NCBI GenBank assembly: GCA_024138015.1
Contig: JAMXBB010000008.1
Location: forward strand, 8,357,792 to 8,421,791
Reading direction: 5' to 3'
Origin: Lumnitzera littorea
Taxonomy: Eukaryota > Streptophyta > Magnoliopsida > Myrtales > Combretaceae
Length of the DNA stretch: 64,000 nucleotides
Below are positions 23,647 through 34,762 of the stretch, piece by piece. Made by a program: the position numbers and the translations under genes. Within the stretch, counting starts at the first letter, position 1; every line of letters starts with the position of its first letter. The notes under the pieces are model-generated. The model did no database searches and was not told where the DNA came from. It saw only the letters and a list, made by a program, of their open reading frames with translations.

Positions 23647-24511
23647 GTTTTAACATATTTGGATTCACAAAAAAAAAACAAAAAACAAAAGTATTTGGTA
23701 TGCATCTTACTCATAAAATTCATTAAATTTGCAATTTATCTATATTTTATTTTTAAAGGCCATCCAAACAAATCTTTAAGGCCTCCTTTCAAAGTTTTAG
23801 AACTCCACTAGCTCACAACATACTAAACTAAGGTACAATACATGTCTACTGACTCTTCAAAAAAATTTATATAAACAAAATTTACCAAAATATCGTTGTT
23901 ATATCCCATCTTGAAGATGAGACATTACTTTTAACTTTAACATTTGCTTATTGTGGTTGTATCGCATATTCAAAATACGACATAGATACAAATACACTAA
24001 GATACAATATAGATATAAATATACTAATATCACATCTTTCTACTAGTACTACATTTTAAAGATACGATATTAGTATTTTAATAATATTTTTTTATTTAAT
24101 TTGTATTTATGTAATATTTATTAATTTTAATGTTAAATATGCAAATTTTATTATCAAACTATACAAAGAATATTAAACAAGAGCATCACTTCTTTATCCA
24201 TAGGAACAAGATTGGAACATTCAGTACAAGCTTCATTTTTTATCTACTGAAATTGTTATAAGATGAAAAAAGATTTAATAATATTAATACATCATGTGAA
24301 TTGATAAATAGCATGCAACTACCAATAACAGTATTTAATTTTTTAAAAACCATAATTCACGTTTTTTATTAAAATTTTTCTCATATTAGATACCATTATT
24401 TTTAATAATAATAATAAAATAAAGAATTGGAAGACAAACCACATGTTATCATGTCATCTACTGAATACCGATTGGCACAGAGTGCTGCGTCCTAAACTCT
24501 AAATACTAAGA

Positions 24512-24815
24512 AGATTCCTGAATCAAGTTGTGATCAGGATTCATGCCACATCCTTACCATTCCCCCAAGGAAGAGTCCAAGAACTCATTAGACTTTCCAT
24601 TTAGCTTCATAATGACCTTCAAGAATCCATTGTCCGTTAGTAAAGGAGTCAATGGTCCATCGACACGAACGGGATCGATACCCTTAGACTCCACTCGGAG
24701 GTCTCATCGATGAAATCATCAATGAAATGAGATTCTAGCATTCAGAGCAAATCTTGTCTCTAGAGGCGTGGTCTTCGACCACCACGGTCGGCTTCTTGCA
24801 GTTTTTGCAAAATAT
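24512..24815 (-). pseudogene. Second TFIIB N-terminal-like copy (dead)
   Basis: Collinear with 353-835 and on the same strand. The start codon is ATA instead of ATG (24813-24815). The zinc-ribbon text CKNCKKPTVVVEDHA and ICSEC is readable, then a 10-bp or so deletion gives an immediate TAG and a frameshift. It keeps the third zinc Cys that the copy at 335-835 has lost, and it carries only one obvious linker unit (about 24600-24680) instead of three. It is therefore non-functional, but closer to the ancestral TFIIB layout in those two respects. Confidence 0.75.
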
Positions 24816-25607
24816 GTCAAGGTGATTGTGTGCGCTCCATCAAGGAGAATATACTGTGTTGTACTATGTGGTTCGATGCCAGTAAACATATTTATATGAG
24901 GTAAGTGTTTGGGAATGTGTGATAATGGGAGAAGAGATATCTTTCGTGAGATTAGATATGTTTATAGCTTACCTTTTAAGATATCGGAGGATTTACTAAA
25001 ATTACATCCCTTCTTATATTTGGAAGCTAAATATATTTTATGCCCATTGTTGTCATTTTCTTAAGAACCAGTTTAAAAACACACATAATTAGGCATATAA
25101 AATTTGAATGATAATTATAACTTTTTTAAAAAAAAACAAAAAATATAAATATAATCTAATGATTTACTTATTATTAAAAAAAACACTTTTAAAGATAATG
25201 AAAGACCTTGAAAGTGAGTAATCGATTGTATATCATTAGTTAAAGAAAACACATAGAACTCTCTTTCTCTCTCTCTGGCATGCGTGTGCAAAAAAAGATG
25301 CATACCTATTAATACGGCACGTATTTTAATAAGTGATGTGTAAGTATAAATAATAATTAAACACATATAAGTGATAACAAGTCCACATATTTATGTGTTA
25401 GAAATAGACACACATACTCACATACTTACATGCACATTAACGTGATTCTATTACCAAATTATACAATATATGCAATTTCCATTTGAACAATCACTAAAGA
25501 TAGATTATTTAATAGTATCTAATTTTAAAATTATTTAAACAATTTCAAAAAAATTTCTACAATTGAATATAAAAAACAAGAGCTTCCAAAATTATATTAA
25601 ACTAGTT
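24816..25607. repeat. Duplicated 5' flank of the TFIIB-like block
   Basis: Matches 836-1432 in order and orientation with small insertions and deletions (for example 'accaaattatacaatatatg' at about 25451). The far edge of homology is near 'attaaactagtta' at about 25606. Confidence 0.65.
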
Positions 25608-25851
25608 ATTAAGAGCTCGTGAAATACGTGAATAAGAATTTCAATTATTATTGTTATAGACACTTTTTACAAAAAAAAATAATAAAAATATGATTTAATG
25701 TATACATGCATCCTTTTGATATAAATGGATAGCTATAGCAAATACTTTTTATTTATTTATAAGAACTTATTGGATATCATAAACTATAAAATAAATAAAT
25801 AAATAAAGAACAACAAAAAAATAAAAAATTTAAAAGTATATACTTTAATAN

Positions 25852-26772
25852 AATCCTCTGAGTGCTCTTTAGGGTTGTCTTCATTGGAAATGTAGCAACT
25901 AGGGATGGCAATATTGAAGATATCTGAGATTCCATAACTGTTAAGAAGCTTAAGCTTATAGGCGCTCTTATTAATCCTTTTGAGTACTTGATAGGGTCCT
26001 TCAACTCAGGGCTACAACTTGCTCTTTTTCTTGTTTGGGAACCGTTCTTTACTATTATGCAGCTACACTAGCTCTCCTAGTTAGAATTGTGTCTGTCCTC
26101 CCCTTCCTTGACTTCCTTATACTAGTTTTTTAGCAACTTGGGTTAGTTGAGTAAGGGTGGGCGACCACCCCAAGGTCGGTTAGTAGTCCAACAACTCACT
26201 TTTTTAAGTAGCTCGCAACCTACCAATATTTTGTGGCTGAATCGGCCACCTTAAGGTTAAGGGGTGTCTAGTAGCCACTCAGTTTTATTTTATTTTTCAT
26301 ATTTTTTTTAAAAAAAGAAAAATTAGAAAAATAAAATAAAACTGAGTGGCTACTAGACACCCCTTAACCTTAAGGTGGCCGATTCAGCCACAAAATATTG
26401 GTAGGTTGCGAGCTACTTAAAAAAGTGAGTTGTTGGACTACTAACCGACCTTGGGGTGGTCGCCCACCCTTACTCAACTAACCCAAGTTGCTAAAAAACT
26501 AGTATAAGGAAGTCAAGGAAGGGGAGGACAGACACAATTCTAACTAGGAGAGCTAGTGTAGCTGCATAATAGTAAAGAACGGTTCCCAAACAAGAAAAAG
26601 AGCAAGTTGTAGCCCTGAGTTGAAGGACCCTATCAAGTACTCAAAAGGATTAATAAGAGCGCCTATAAGCTTAAGCTTCTTAACAGTTATGGAATCTCAG
26701 ATATCTTCAATATTGCCATCCCTAGTTGCTACATTTCCAATGAAGACAACCCTAAAGAGCACTCAGAGGATT
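25852..26772. repeat. Apparently perfect palindrome, two 447-bp arms and a 27-bp spacer
   Basis: Arm 25852-26298 is the reverse complement of 26326-26772 at every stretch I compared (about 200 bases at three places, no mismatch). The left arm ends exactly at the N at 25851. The right arm carries Gypsy integrase coding text that continues beyond the palindrome, so the right arm is the original and the left arm the inverted copy. Confidence 0.9.
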
Positions 26773-26868
26773 TGATCCCGAATCCTAAACAACCCGAAGG
26801 GGATGATGGGAATCAAGCACCTAGACTTTTGGCTCGATTAAGAGCAAAGGTCTACGAAACTTAACTGC
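26480..26868 (+). pseudogene. Ty3/Gypsy integrase C-terminus, plus strand
   Basis: Integrase inserts element DNA into chromosomes. Frames with stops read LGELV-LH-SKERFPNKKKSKL, then EGPYQVLKRINKSAYKLKL and YGISDIFNIAIPS, the typical Gypsy integrase C-terminal barrel (R-F-P...GP-V..I...AY.L.LP..Y.VS..FNV). The frame continues past the polypurine region into the start of the LTR at 26804 and stops near 26862 with an arginine-rich tail (LLARLRAKVYE). Frame breaks lie before GPYQ. The homologous minus-strand copies are at 28720-29169 and 33922-34762. Confidence 0.8.
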
Positions 26869-27587
26869 TTAGATACTCGAATCTCGACCTGACCTCTACC
26901 CTTTTAACCTATAGGACAACACCCTTAAGGATGACTTCCAAGCCTTTTAACCTATTTGGCATATCATTGTGATTAGTCCCAACCTGAACAAAATGGCAAT
27001 ACTAGTAGGCCTTGAAAGTCCGAAATGCTATGAGAAGCCAACCTAACAGAAGGACTTCGACGTGTCGACCTACATACCACTTATCATAATTTGTTATTTA
27101 TAGCCGTGCCTTCAACTTCGACGATGACATATATTCGTAAACGTATGCACAAATTTGACACTTAAAATATTTTACCTCCATAAAGATTGCGAGATTGCCA
27201 TTTTTCATTATCTACTTGTGAATGTAATTATTCTTACCCGTTTTGGTAATTCAACTAATACGTGTAGCCTTAATAGCACCCACATAAATAATCTCTTACA
27301 CTACTATTATAACAAGAATTTTTCCATATTAATGAAAGTTATCTTCTTTGTATTTTCTTCTCCATACTGAGAAATTCACCCAAACCTAGCTTATAACAAC
27401 CTTTGAACAAGTTGTGCCAGCGAGCAACCTACTCTCTTAGACCATTGAGTCACATCTAGCGACATAGGGCATCGTAAGGGCTTAAGCGATGCATCACATC
27501 CGTAAGCTACTTACAAGGCTTAACTTTTCCTTTTTGTGTTCTTTTGTCTAAACCCCTACTTTTCATTTCTCGAGTAGCTTATCAACA
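26804..27587 (+). repeat. Gypsy LTR, plus orientation, diverged
   Basis: It starts TGATGGGAATCAAGC directly after the integrase tail, parallel to TGATAGGAATCAG and TGATAAGAATTAG at the related LTRs. It ends near TATCAACA. Text around 27400-27540 (gcaacctactc..., gatgcatcacatc, cttaacttttcc) parallels the E3 LTR end region. No target duplication was found. Confidence 0.55.
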
Positions 27588-27599
27588 CTACGATAAGCC

Positions 27600-27863
27600 C
27601 TCTTCCAAGACACATCAATATCTTATTGGTCATCTAATGATTGCAAGTATATCATACATAGAATGTCTGGTTCTAACTCAACATTATAGCCAAACATATA
27701 GAAGGGATTAGGACTTTTATCAGTACTATTGCCTCAAACCCATAGACTAATGAAAAAGGTGTTGCTTATGTTGGTCTTCACTTTGAAGTTCTATATGCCC
27801 AAAGTGCTAGTGGTAACTTTTCGTGCCATTCTTTATGATTATCATGCACCATACGGCTAATAA
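27600..27863 (-). pseudogene. Gypsy integrase fragment (different lineage)
   Basis: On the minus strand the text RMVHDNHKEWHEKLPLALWAYRTS is followed, after a stop, by ATPFSLVYGFEAIVL: the integrase core segment that follows the catalytic Glu in Tat/Athila-type Gypsy elements. It differs clearly from the QTDGQ-EVVNRTLGSLL text of the neighbouring family. It abuts the Gypsy LTR that starts at 27864, so this fragment is the DNA into which that LTR element inserted. Confidence 0.75.
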
Positions 27864-28775
27864 TGCGAATCAAGGCAAAGGACAGATAAGGTCGGTCATA
27901 GGGTGGGCCCAACCTTGCTGAAAGCTTGAAAGAAGAAGATGGGATTATGTGAAAACAATACAAATAAAATAAGCAAACCCATGAATAGCTCCAAGGATGT
28001 GATGCACCAAGGAACTTTTAAGGACTCACGGCATAACTTAATATGATGTACGAGATGGCCCGATAAGGTTACTCTCCACCTAGCCTTGCTTAAAAATTAA
28101 GATAAGAGTGAAAAGAGTAAACAAGTTAAGGAAGCAATGTTCACAAAGGGTATATTCAGTTTGTTGAAGATGATGATTATGCGGCTACATGTATAAAGGA
28201 TATTTTATACCCACAAAACTAAGACAACCAATCAAAAATGGAAAAGACTAAAAAAGGGTAATGTCTAAAAGGAGTAATATACAAGGAATGATAAAGGGTA
28301 TATTGAAAAATACAACAAAAGTAAGCATTTTGTATAAAGGATTCTATCACATGGATGCTTTGACATGTTGCTTACTGTGGGTGGACAACTTTCTGGCAGA
28401 AAAAGACAATTCTCTACGATCAGCTTGATTTCTACTAAGTCGAAGTGTCAAGTAGGGGTGGAAGGTCGATTATGCCATGCGGAGTAGGTCATTCTTCCAA
28501 GGTGAATTCACTAGATACTTTTAGCGTAGCTTGAGTTCAGGTTGGTTAAGTTAATGGTCAGATGAGTCAAGCTGACATTTAAGTGCAATTTAGGTCGGTA
28601 ATTGAAGACAACTGACGAGTGTAGAAGGGTCCAACTCAGCTAATACATTAGGTCAGTAAATTGCAGCAGCTCGAACTCCTCAGTGGTAAGTCTTAAGGAA
28701 AGAATTCGTCTGGCCATACTTTCAAGTCCTTAGGCTCGAGTGCGGGTCAAGGATTTGGTCGTCTGATTCCTATCA
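27864..28775 (-). repeat. Gypsy LTR B (912 bp), 3' LTR of a minus-strand element
   Basis: In sense orientation it starts TGATAGGAATCAGACGACC after the integrase end and finishes CTTTGCCTTGATTCGCA. It is collinear with 33028-33934 (shared blocks at 27885/33046 'agataaggtcg', 27976/33142 'acccatgaatagct'-type and 28130/33290). Confidence 0.8.
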
Positions 28776-29169
28776 TCCCCATCGAATTGATTAGGATTTG
28801 GGATCAAATCCAACTGGTCCTCGTCCAAGTTCTCCTCGAGTTGGTAAGGTTTGAGACCGACAACATTAAACATGTTTGACACTTTGAAGTTTTCTAAAAG
28901 ATTAAGTTGATACGCAATGTCATCGATCTTCTAGAATATTATAAACAGTCCTTCAGCTTAGGTAGATAGTTTGTTTTTTCTTTTATTAGGGAATCTTTCC
29001 TTACTTAGGTGTAACTACACTTGATATTCAAGCTAAAATTGCTCGATCTTCCTTCCTTTACTTTTCTCCTTTAGTTTTCTAGTAGCTCAGTCAATCTATT
29101 GGATGCGTCATTGATAGATCTGCCGGATGGATTAGGCTTAGGTCCTTGCTTCTAGATCTTCTAGGTCAA
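28720..29169 (-). pseudogene. Gypsy B integrase C-terminus, joined across an insertion to 32274-33022
   Basis: Minus-strand frames with several stops read LHLSKERFPNKRKNKLS, then DIAYQLNLLENFKVSNMFNVVGL and DLIPNPNQFDGDDRNQ, ending inside the LTR at about 28715 with SLTRTRA. It aligns with 33922-34260 throughout. At 29169 the coding text is cut by E1-B and resumes at 32274 in the same orientation. Confidence 0.85.
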
Positions 29170-32100
29170 TGTCACGCCCCGAAACGGCAGAGTCGTAACA
29201 GCCCCGCCGTGTAAACCACCCTAAAATAGAAGTTGGCCTCACAACCGCTATCCTAGACCTGATCTACACAAGGCGTCCACAACTAACCCGCTTTGAAGTA
29301 GACAATTTGTAATTTAAATAAATCATTTACCTATAAAAGTGAGGAATTATATATATATGTTATCATTCAATTATTGCAGTTAAAGTTTACAACATTTCTC
29401 CGTAATATATTCCCTAGTTGTTACATTATTCAAAATGGAAAGTAATTCTAGAATAAAAACTTAAACCTTAAAATATGTGTTTATTCTTCACATGTTTTTC
29501 CTCACTCCCTAGGATCCAGCAGTTGCTAGCTTCATAGTAGTTGTTGCCGCTTCTTAGCCAGCACCTACACGATGTCTATAGGGATGTGAGCAACCACAGC
29601 TCAGTAAGTTAAGACGGAGGACTTAAAACTATACCATACACACAACAAGGTTTTCAGTCACTTATTAGTTGCAATGCATGTGCAAGCAAATGCCATCGCA
29701 CGACGTTGTCCGGCTCGTCGTGAGATTAGAGAAATTGCGCCCGCTCTAATCCGGGTTGAGGAGTTACCGTTAATGCAACAGCTCACGACCAAACCCAGGC
29801 TTGTGTAATGGAGACCTTGCTCCTCCCGCGACTACCTTCGAACCACTGTCCTCATCCCCGCCGCGACCTCCTCTCCTGTCACTTAGTTCGACTGAGGATG
29901 AAGAAGGGACCATTTTGCAATCCTGCGCTATCCCTTCCGAAGGGGTCGGTATTTGGCCGGAGAGTCCTAAATCCCCTAACGGGTTGCCATGCATGCTCGA
30001 TTATGATTACTGGTCGTATATTTGATTAGGTCCAGTTTAGGGTGATCAATCATTACATACAATTCATACAGTATGTACCAGAGCAACAAACAGAATCATG
30101 GCATCACCCATAATCAAACACATGCATACATTCAACTATCTAACAAGCACAACCAAGCATAATCTTAAGCCTCCCAAAATACAGCATCGTATTAATCCCA
30201 ACTTACCTCGACTCCTCGCTCGCTCACTTGAGGTCCGATTTGCTCAAGCCATCGCCGGTTATCCCTATAACACGAACGTGGTTTCAGCTTTTCATATAAT
30301 TGTTATAGGTTCGTTTTATCCTATAATGCTTCTTGTTAGGTTTTGTTTAAGGTTTAATATGCCCAATTATCTAGGTATTAAGTCTTTTACAATTATTCTA
30401 GGTTTGGGGTTAGGTTCAGGTTCGGTTTTCGCATCGATTTCTAAACCAGGTTTTTAGTTCGATTTTTAAGTAGCGTTTTATATTCCAACCCTAGAAATTA
30501 GTTTCAACCCATAATGTGAAATTAATCACATTATTTCCCGATAACCTAAATACCATCATTACCCTTTGTCAGTGTTTATTTTACTCGGTACACTTAAATC
30601 CATATCAGTGTACCGAATTCACTCCTAATGTGACAATTTTTTTACATTTTTCATATAATTCCATAAATTCAAGTTTCCTATCAGATTTATTGTGCATTTT
30701 TATTATTCTTAAAATATCAATTTTTATTATAATATTTTCTATTTATTATATTTTCAATAATTACACATTATGCATTATTGCATATTATGCACATAATGTA
30801 TTTCCAATATTTCTATTACCCTAATTACCATCTCTAAACACCAATTATTATTTCAAAATGTCTAAATCCATCCTAAATCAGATTTTACTCCATATTTCCC
30901 TAATTTACAAAATTAACTATTTTTTCCTATTACTCATTTATTACATAATTAACCTAATAATTACATCTAACACCCTAAATGCTATAAGTATCATACTCCA
31001 TCAGATCTTAACACCCTAAAACATCTACTTATTCACTAAGTCAGAAATTAATAATTTAATTACTTAATTAATCCTAAATTACCCATTTTATGCCTCATTT
31101 TAGGACCTAAAAATTATCTAAAAATTTCAAAAATTAATTTTTTGAAAAAGGGCTTCATAGCACTGTTCTATGTCACATGAGCATCCTACAGAAAAATTTT
31201 GAGCCCCAAACTACATCCCTAAGCCTATTTAATTTCCGGTTTAATCATGCTCGGTTTTGAACAATTTGTTAAGGACTCTATATTTCCATACATAATTAAA
31301 CTAAATCAACATTTTTCCCTAAATCTACATACAATAAAACCTCAGAATAACAAGTTTCATGATTTTCTGGGCAAAATAACTAATTTTACAAAATTATACA
31401 AGATTCGGGCTGGAAATTGGACTCACCGGTTTGGGTGGCTCCGGCCACCGCGGGCCGCCGTGGGGTTGTCGGCCGGCCTAGGCGCTGCCACCACCGTGTG
31501 GTGGTGGTGGCAGTCCACTCCCAGCTCCTCGTTTGGTGTGGGTTCCTTTTAAAACCCCTAACTGCACAGTTTTTCTTATTTTTTTTATTTTCTGGATTTT
31601 CTCTCGAATTTTCGACTCTCCCTAATTTTCTTTGATTTCTAACTGTCCAAATGAGTTCCTGGATTTTTCCTGCTATTTATAGGGTTTTAAGGGATTTATT
31701 GTGCATTAATTTGGACAAGACAAGTGCTTTATCCCTAAATTTTTGGCTTTTATGTTGTTCTAATTTAATTGGTTGAATTTTCTTTTTCAGATTCTGACTT
31801 GCCACGACCAACCTTGCATCATTCCACACCCTTCTGATTTTTTTCTGATTTTTCCTCAATTATTTTATAATTTTCTTTAATTATTTGCTTACTTTTTGGT
31901 AAATTTAGGTAATTTCGCGTATTTTTATCTACACGTAAATACATGTAGGGTATACGTGAACATTCCTAAATATTATTTTGGTCATTCTAAAATTTTTAGT
32001 ATACATATAATTTATCTCTAATAATTTATTAGTTATTATATTACACTTTTTGCCTTTTTGGTAATTAGCAGTTATTATGCTTAAAATTTGAAAATTTTAT

Positions 32101-32273
32101 AGTCTCCTATTTTATTACTTATTTTCTTAAATTTAAGTTTACAGGGTCATTTTTACTGGTATCTTGTTAAATAGTTTCTAATTTGGATTTGATCGGATCT
32201 TTTAACCGATCGCCCTAAACCTTGGGTTCTAAGTTCAATCCTACGGTTACTTGGCTGAACTTTGGGGCTTACA
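29170..32273 (+). mobile_element. E1-B: 3.1-kb solo LTR, plus orientation
   Basis: It begins TGTCACGCCCCGAAACGG and ends TTTGGGGCTTACA, with a perfect 5-bp duplication GTCAA at 29165-29169 and 32274-32278. It is inserted in the integrase gene of Gypsy B. It matches E1-A in reverse complement from end to end. A GC-rich patch at 31430-31540 (CACCACCGTG and similar) corresponds to the CCACCACC block of E1-A. No PBS, gag or pol is visible inside and no second LTR, so it is a solo LTR. Most open frames in it are incidental. Confidence 0.85.
29770..29994 (-). other. Frame inside E1-B conserved with E1-A
   Basis: A 74-codon frame with ATG. Residues about 31-74 contain SSSSVELSDRRGGRGG, GSKVVAGGA and LHKPGFGRELLH, matching the frame at 11094-11246 in E1-A. 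The first 30 residues have no open counterpart there. Function unknown; it could be shared descent only. Confidence 0.4.
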
Positions 32274-33022
32274 GTCAACGGGTAGCATTAAGGTGTGATT
32301 GAGGGATAGTTCTTGGTTAAAACCATAGACGACTTCAAAGGGGGCATATCCAGTGGTGGCGTGTACTATCCTATTGTAAGCAAATTCAATAATAGGCAAG
32401 CAAACAACCCAATCGATCAAGTTCTTCCCTACCGTAGCTTGGAGCAGTGATCCTAAAGTACGGTTGACCACTTCTATCTAACTATCGATTTAGGGATGGT
32501 AGAAGGTGCTAAACAGTAACTTAGTGCCCATCCGATACCAAAGAGTCCTCTAGAAATGGCTTAGAAATTTTGGATCTCTATCAAACACCATACTCCTTGG
32601 TACTCCGTGCAAGCAAACTGCTTCCTGCAAAAACAAAGAAGCAATGGCTAAAGCGTCATTAGTTTTGGTGCAAGGCACAAAATGTGCCATTTTGCTAAAT
32701 GTATCCACAACAACCATAACAGAATCTTTGCTTTAGATAATTCAAGGTAATCCAAGAATAAAATCCATACTCAGGTCGGAATAGACAAAGGCACTACTTT
32801 CCCTTACTTTACTCGGCTCTTTGCCTTCTTACAGGTAGTACATCTCTCAATCACACGATGCACATTATCCTTCATTCTTGGCCAAAAGAATCTATCATTC
32901 AATAGCTTATACATCCTTCTCAATTACATGATGCATATTTTTTCATCCGATACACTAGCTTGTTCAATAGAGCAGTGCCAGGTATCAAGTTAATGTAATG
33001 TTTAATGCCTCGGAAAGGGGGT
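32274..33022 (-). pseudogene. Gypsy B integrase core plus an RT N-terminal stub
   Basis: Minus-strand reading shows, from high to low coordinates: PFRGI..YI-LIPGTALLNKLAYRM (about 33022-32940, the segment just before the reverse transcriptase), then integrase text SMDFILGLP and VVVDTFSKMAHFVPC (about 32800-32680), FDRDPKF (about 32590), a diverged Q-TDGQ-like stretch and VVNRTLGSLL (about 32470), AYNRIVHATTGYAPFEVVYGFN (32390-32320). The RT core and RNase H that should separate the stub from integrase are deleted. At 33022 it abuts LTR C. Confidence 0.85.
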
Positions 33023-33027
33023 AGTGA

Positions 33028-33934
33028 TGTGAACCGTAGCTAAGAATAGATAAGGTCGATCGCAAGGGTAGGTTCAAGCTTATCAAAAGTTTGAAAAAGG
33101 AGAGGGGAAACGCGTGAATGAACCAAAGCGAATGAAAATTAAGTAAAACACATGAATAGCTTTAGAGGATATGATACACCAATGGAACTTTCGAGGTCTC
33201 ACAACACAGCTCGATATGATGCATGAGTTGGTCTGGTGAGAGTACTTGCTACCTAGCTTTACATAAGGGTTACGATAACGGTATAATGACAATAAACAAA
33301 TAGTGTTTACAAGAGGAAGAGTATTCAACATAATAATGATTCATTTGATTCTTAAAGCTATATGTACAAGGGGTATTTATACTCGAGAAGTTAGGATAAC
33401 TTATCTAAAAAGGGAAAAGACAAAAAAAAAATATTGTCCCAAAGAAGTAATATACAAAGAATATAAAAGGGTAAAAATTGATATTCAAGAAAAACAATGA
33501 TTATTGTAGCAAATTCTACACGTGATAGAGATGCATTGATGATGCCATTGGAGGATATATACAAAAGAGTACGAACTAGTTGGGTGGCTGAGTAGGAGTG
33601 TCGAGTAGACGTAGACTCGTTTGAACAAGAGTGGCTAAGGATTAGTATAGGACAACTCTCTTGGTTTCTTTGTAACAATGGTGCTGAGCAAGTGGTCGGC
33701 TCAAACATAACCGAACTAGTGTGTAAGGATTGGCTATTGTCAAAGTATTCTTCTAGTTAGCACACAATTTCCAAGAGATAGGCAATCATTTGGTATGGCA
33801 TCGAAAATTGAGTGGCAGCAAGGAGTAACTTAGCTTCGATAGAAGTTAGATGGAGCATAAGGACTCATTTTGCCAGTCCATCTAGTTCTCGGGCTCGACT
33901 GTGAGTTAAAGGCCCAATAGCCTAATTCTTATCA
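33028..33934 (-). repeat. Gypsy LTR C (907 bp)
   Basis: In sense orientation it starts TGATAAGAATTAGGC after the polypurine stretch TGGAGGGAA and ends CTTAGCTACGGTTCACA. Collinear with LTR B. It serves as 3' LTR of the minus-strand Gypsy C that extends to 41612 and directly joins the truncated Gypsy B. Confidence 0.8.
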
Positions 33935-34762
33935 TTCCCTCCAAGTTGATTTGGATTTGAGATCAAATTCGAGTGATCTTTACTCAACCCTTCGTCAGGC
34001 TGATATGGACTGAAGTCGACAATGTTGAAGGTATTAGAAACCCCATAATCTTTAGGTAGCTCCAACCTGTAGGCGTTGTCATTGATTTTTTGGAGGACTC
34101 TGTAGGGTCCCTCAGCCTTTAGGGATAGTTTGTTCCTCCTCTTGCTTGGAAACCTTTCCTTGCTCAGGTGCAACCACACCAAGTCTCCCAGCAAGAATTG
34201 TTTTATCGTCTTACCCTTGGCTTTCTCATGCATTTATCTGACTACTTGGTCAATATGCCGAGTAACTTTGCTATAGATGTATTGTAAGGACTACGCTCGG
34301 GCTCTCGTATCAGGATCTTCTTGCTCAAATTCAGGTACAAGGGTGTGATCGAGGGGCAATTTGAGATTAAAACCATAGACAACCTTGAAGGGGATTTGCT
34401 TGATGGTATCATGTATTGTTCGATTGTAAGCGAATTTGACTATTGATAAGTAGATGTCCAAATTAACTAAGTTCTTGCCCACTGTAGCTCGAAGTAGTGA
34501 TCCCTAAGTATGATTGACTACCTCTATTTGGCCATCGGTTTGGGAGTGACAGGAAGTAATAAATAGTAGTTTAGTCCCCATCTGTCGCCATAGAGTTTTC
34601 CAAAAAAGGCTTAAAACTTTAGGCCCCTATTTGATATTACACTTCTCGACATGCCGTGTAATCGAACAATTTCCTCTAAGAAAAGAGAAGTAATGGCTGA
34701 AGAATCATTAGTCTTGGAGCAGAGCATAAAGTGTGCCATCTTATTGAATCTATTGACGACGA
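33922..34762 (-). pseudogene. Gypsy C integrase, C-terminal half
   Basis: Minus-strand text includes QTDGQIEVVN (catalytic Glu, about 34530), FAYNRTIH and FKVVYGFN (34291-34482), then KQFLLGDLVWLHLSKERFP, GPYRVLQKINDNAYRLELP and YGVSNTFNIVDFSPYQ (33922-34233). The last frame, 103 codons, is open and runs a few codons into the LTR. Upstream, at 34762, it is cut by a solo LTR and continues at 38965. One or two stops break the part above 34233. Confidence 0.85.

Larger units (their letters stand above)
22571..24510. other. AT-rich non-coding stretch with a local duplication
   Basis: No frame or domain is supported. It contains two direct copies of about 220-235 bp (see separate entries) and a pair of 'taataaaatctaatacatt'-like lines at about 22838 and 22889. 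Confidence 0.5.

Noticed and set aside
25777..26004. 75-codon minus-strand frame across the N
   Set aside because: Its sense comes from the inverted left arm of the palindrome (copy of the integrase end), with a frame containing an unknown residue.
29801..30029. Two overlapping plus-strand frames in E1-B
   Set aside because: They overlap the conserved minus-strand frame, and the other E1 copy supports only that one.
29170..32273. E1-B as an intact retrotransposon with internal genes
   Set aside because: No internal LTR pair, PBS or pol text; structure fits a solo LTR.
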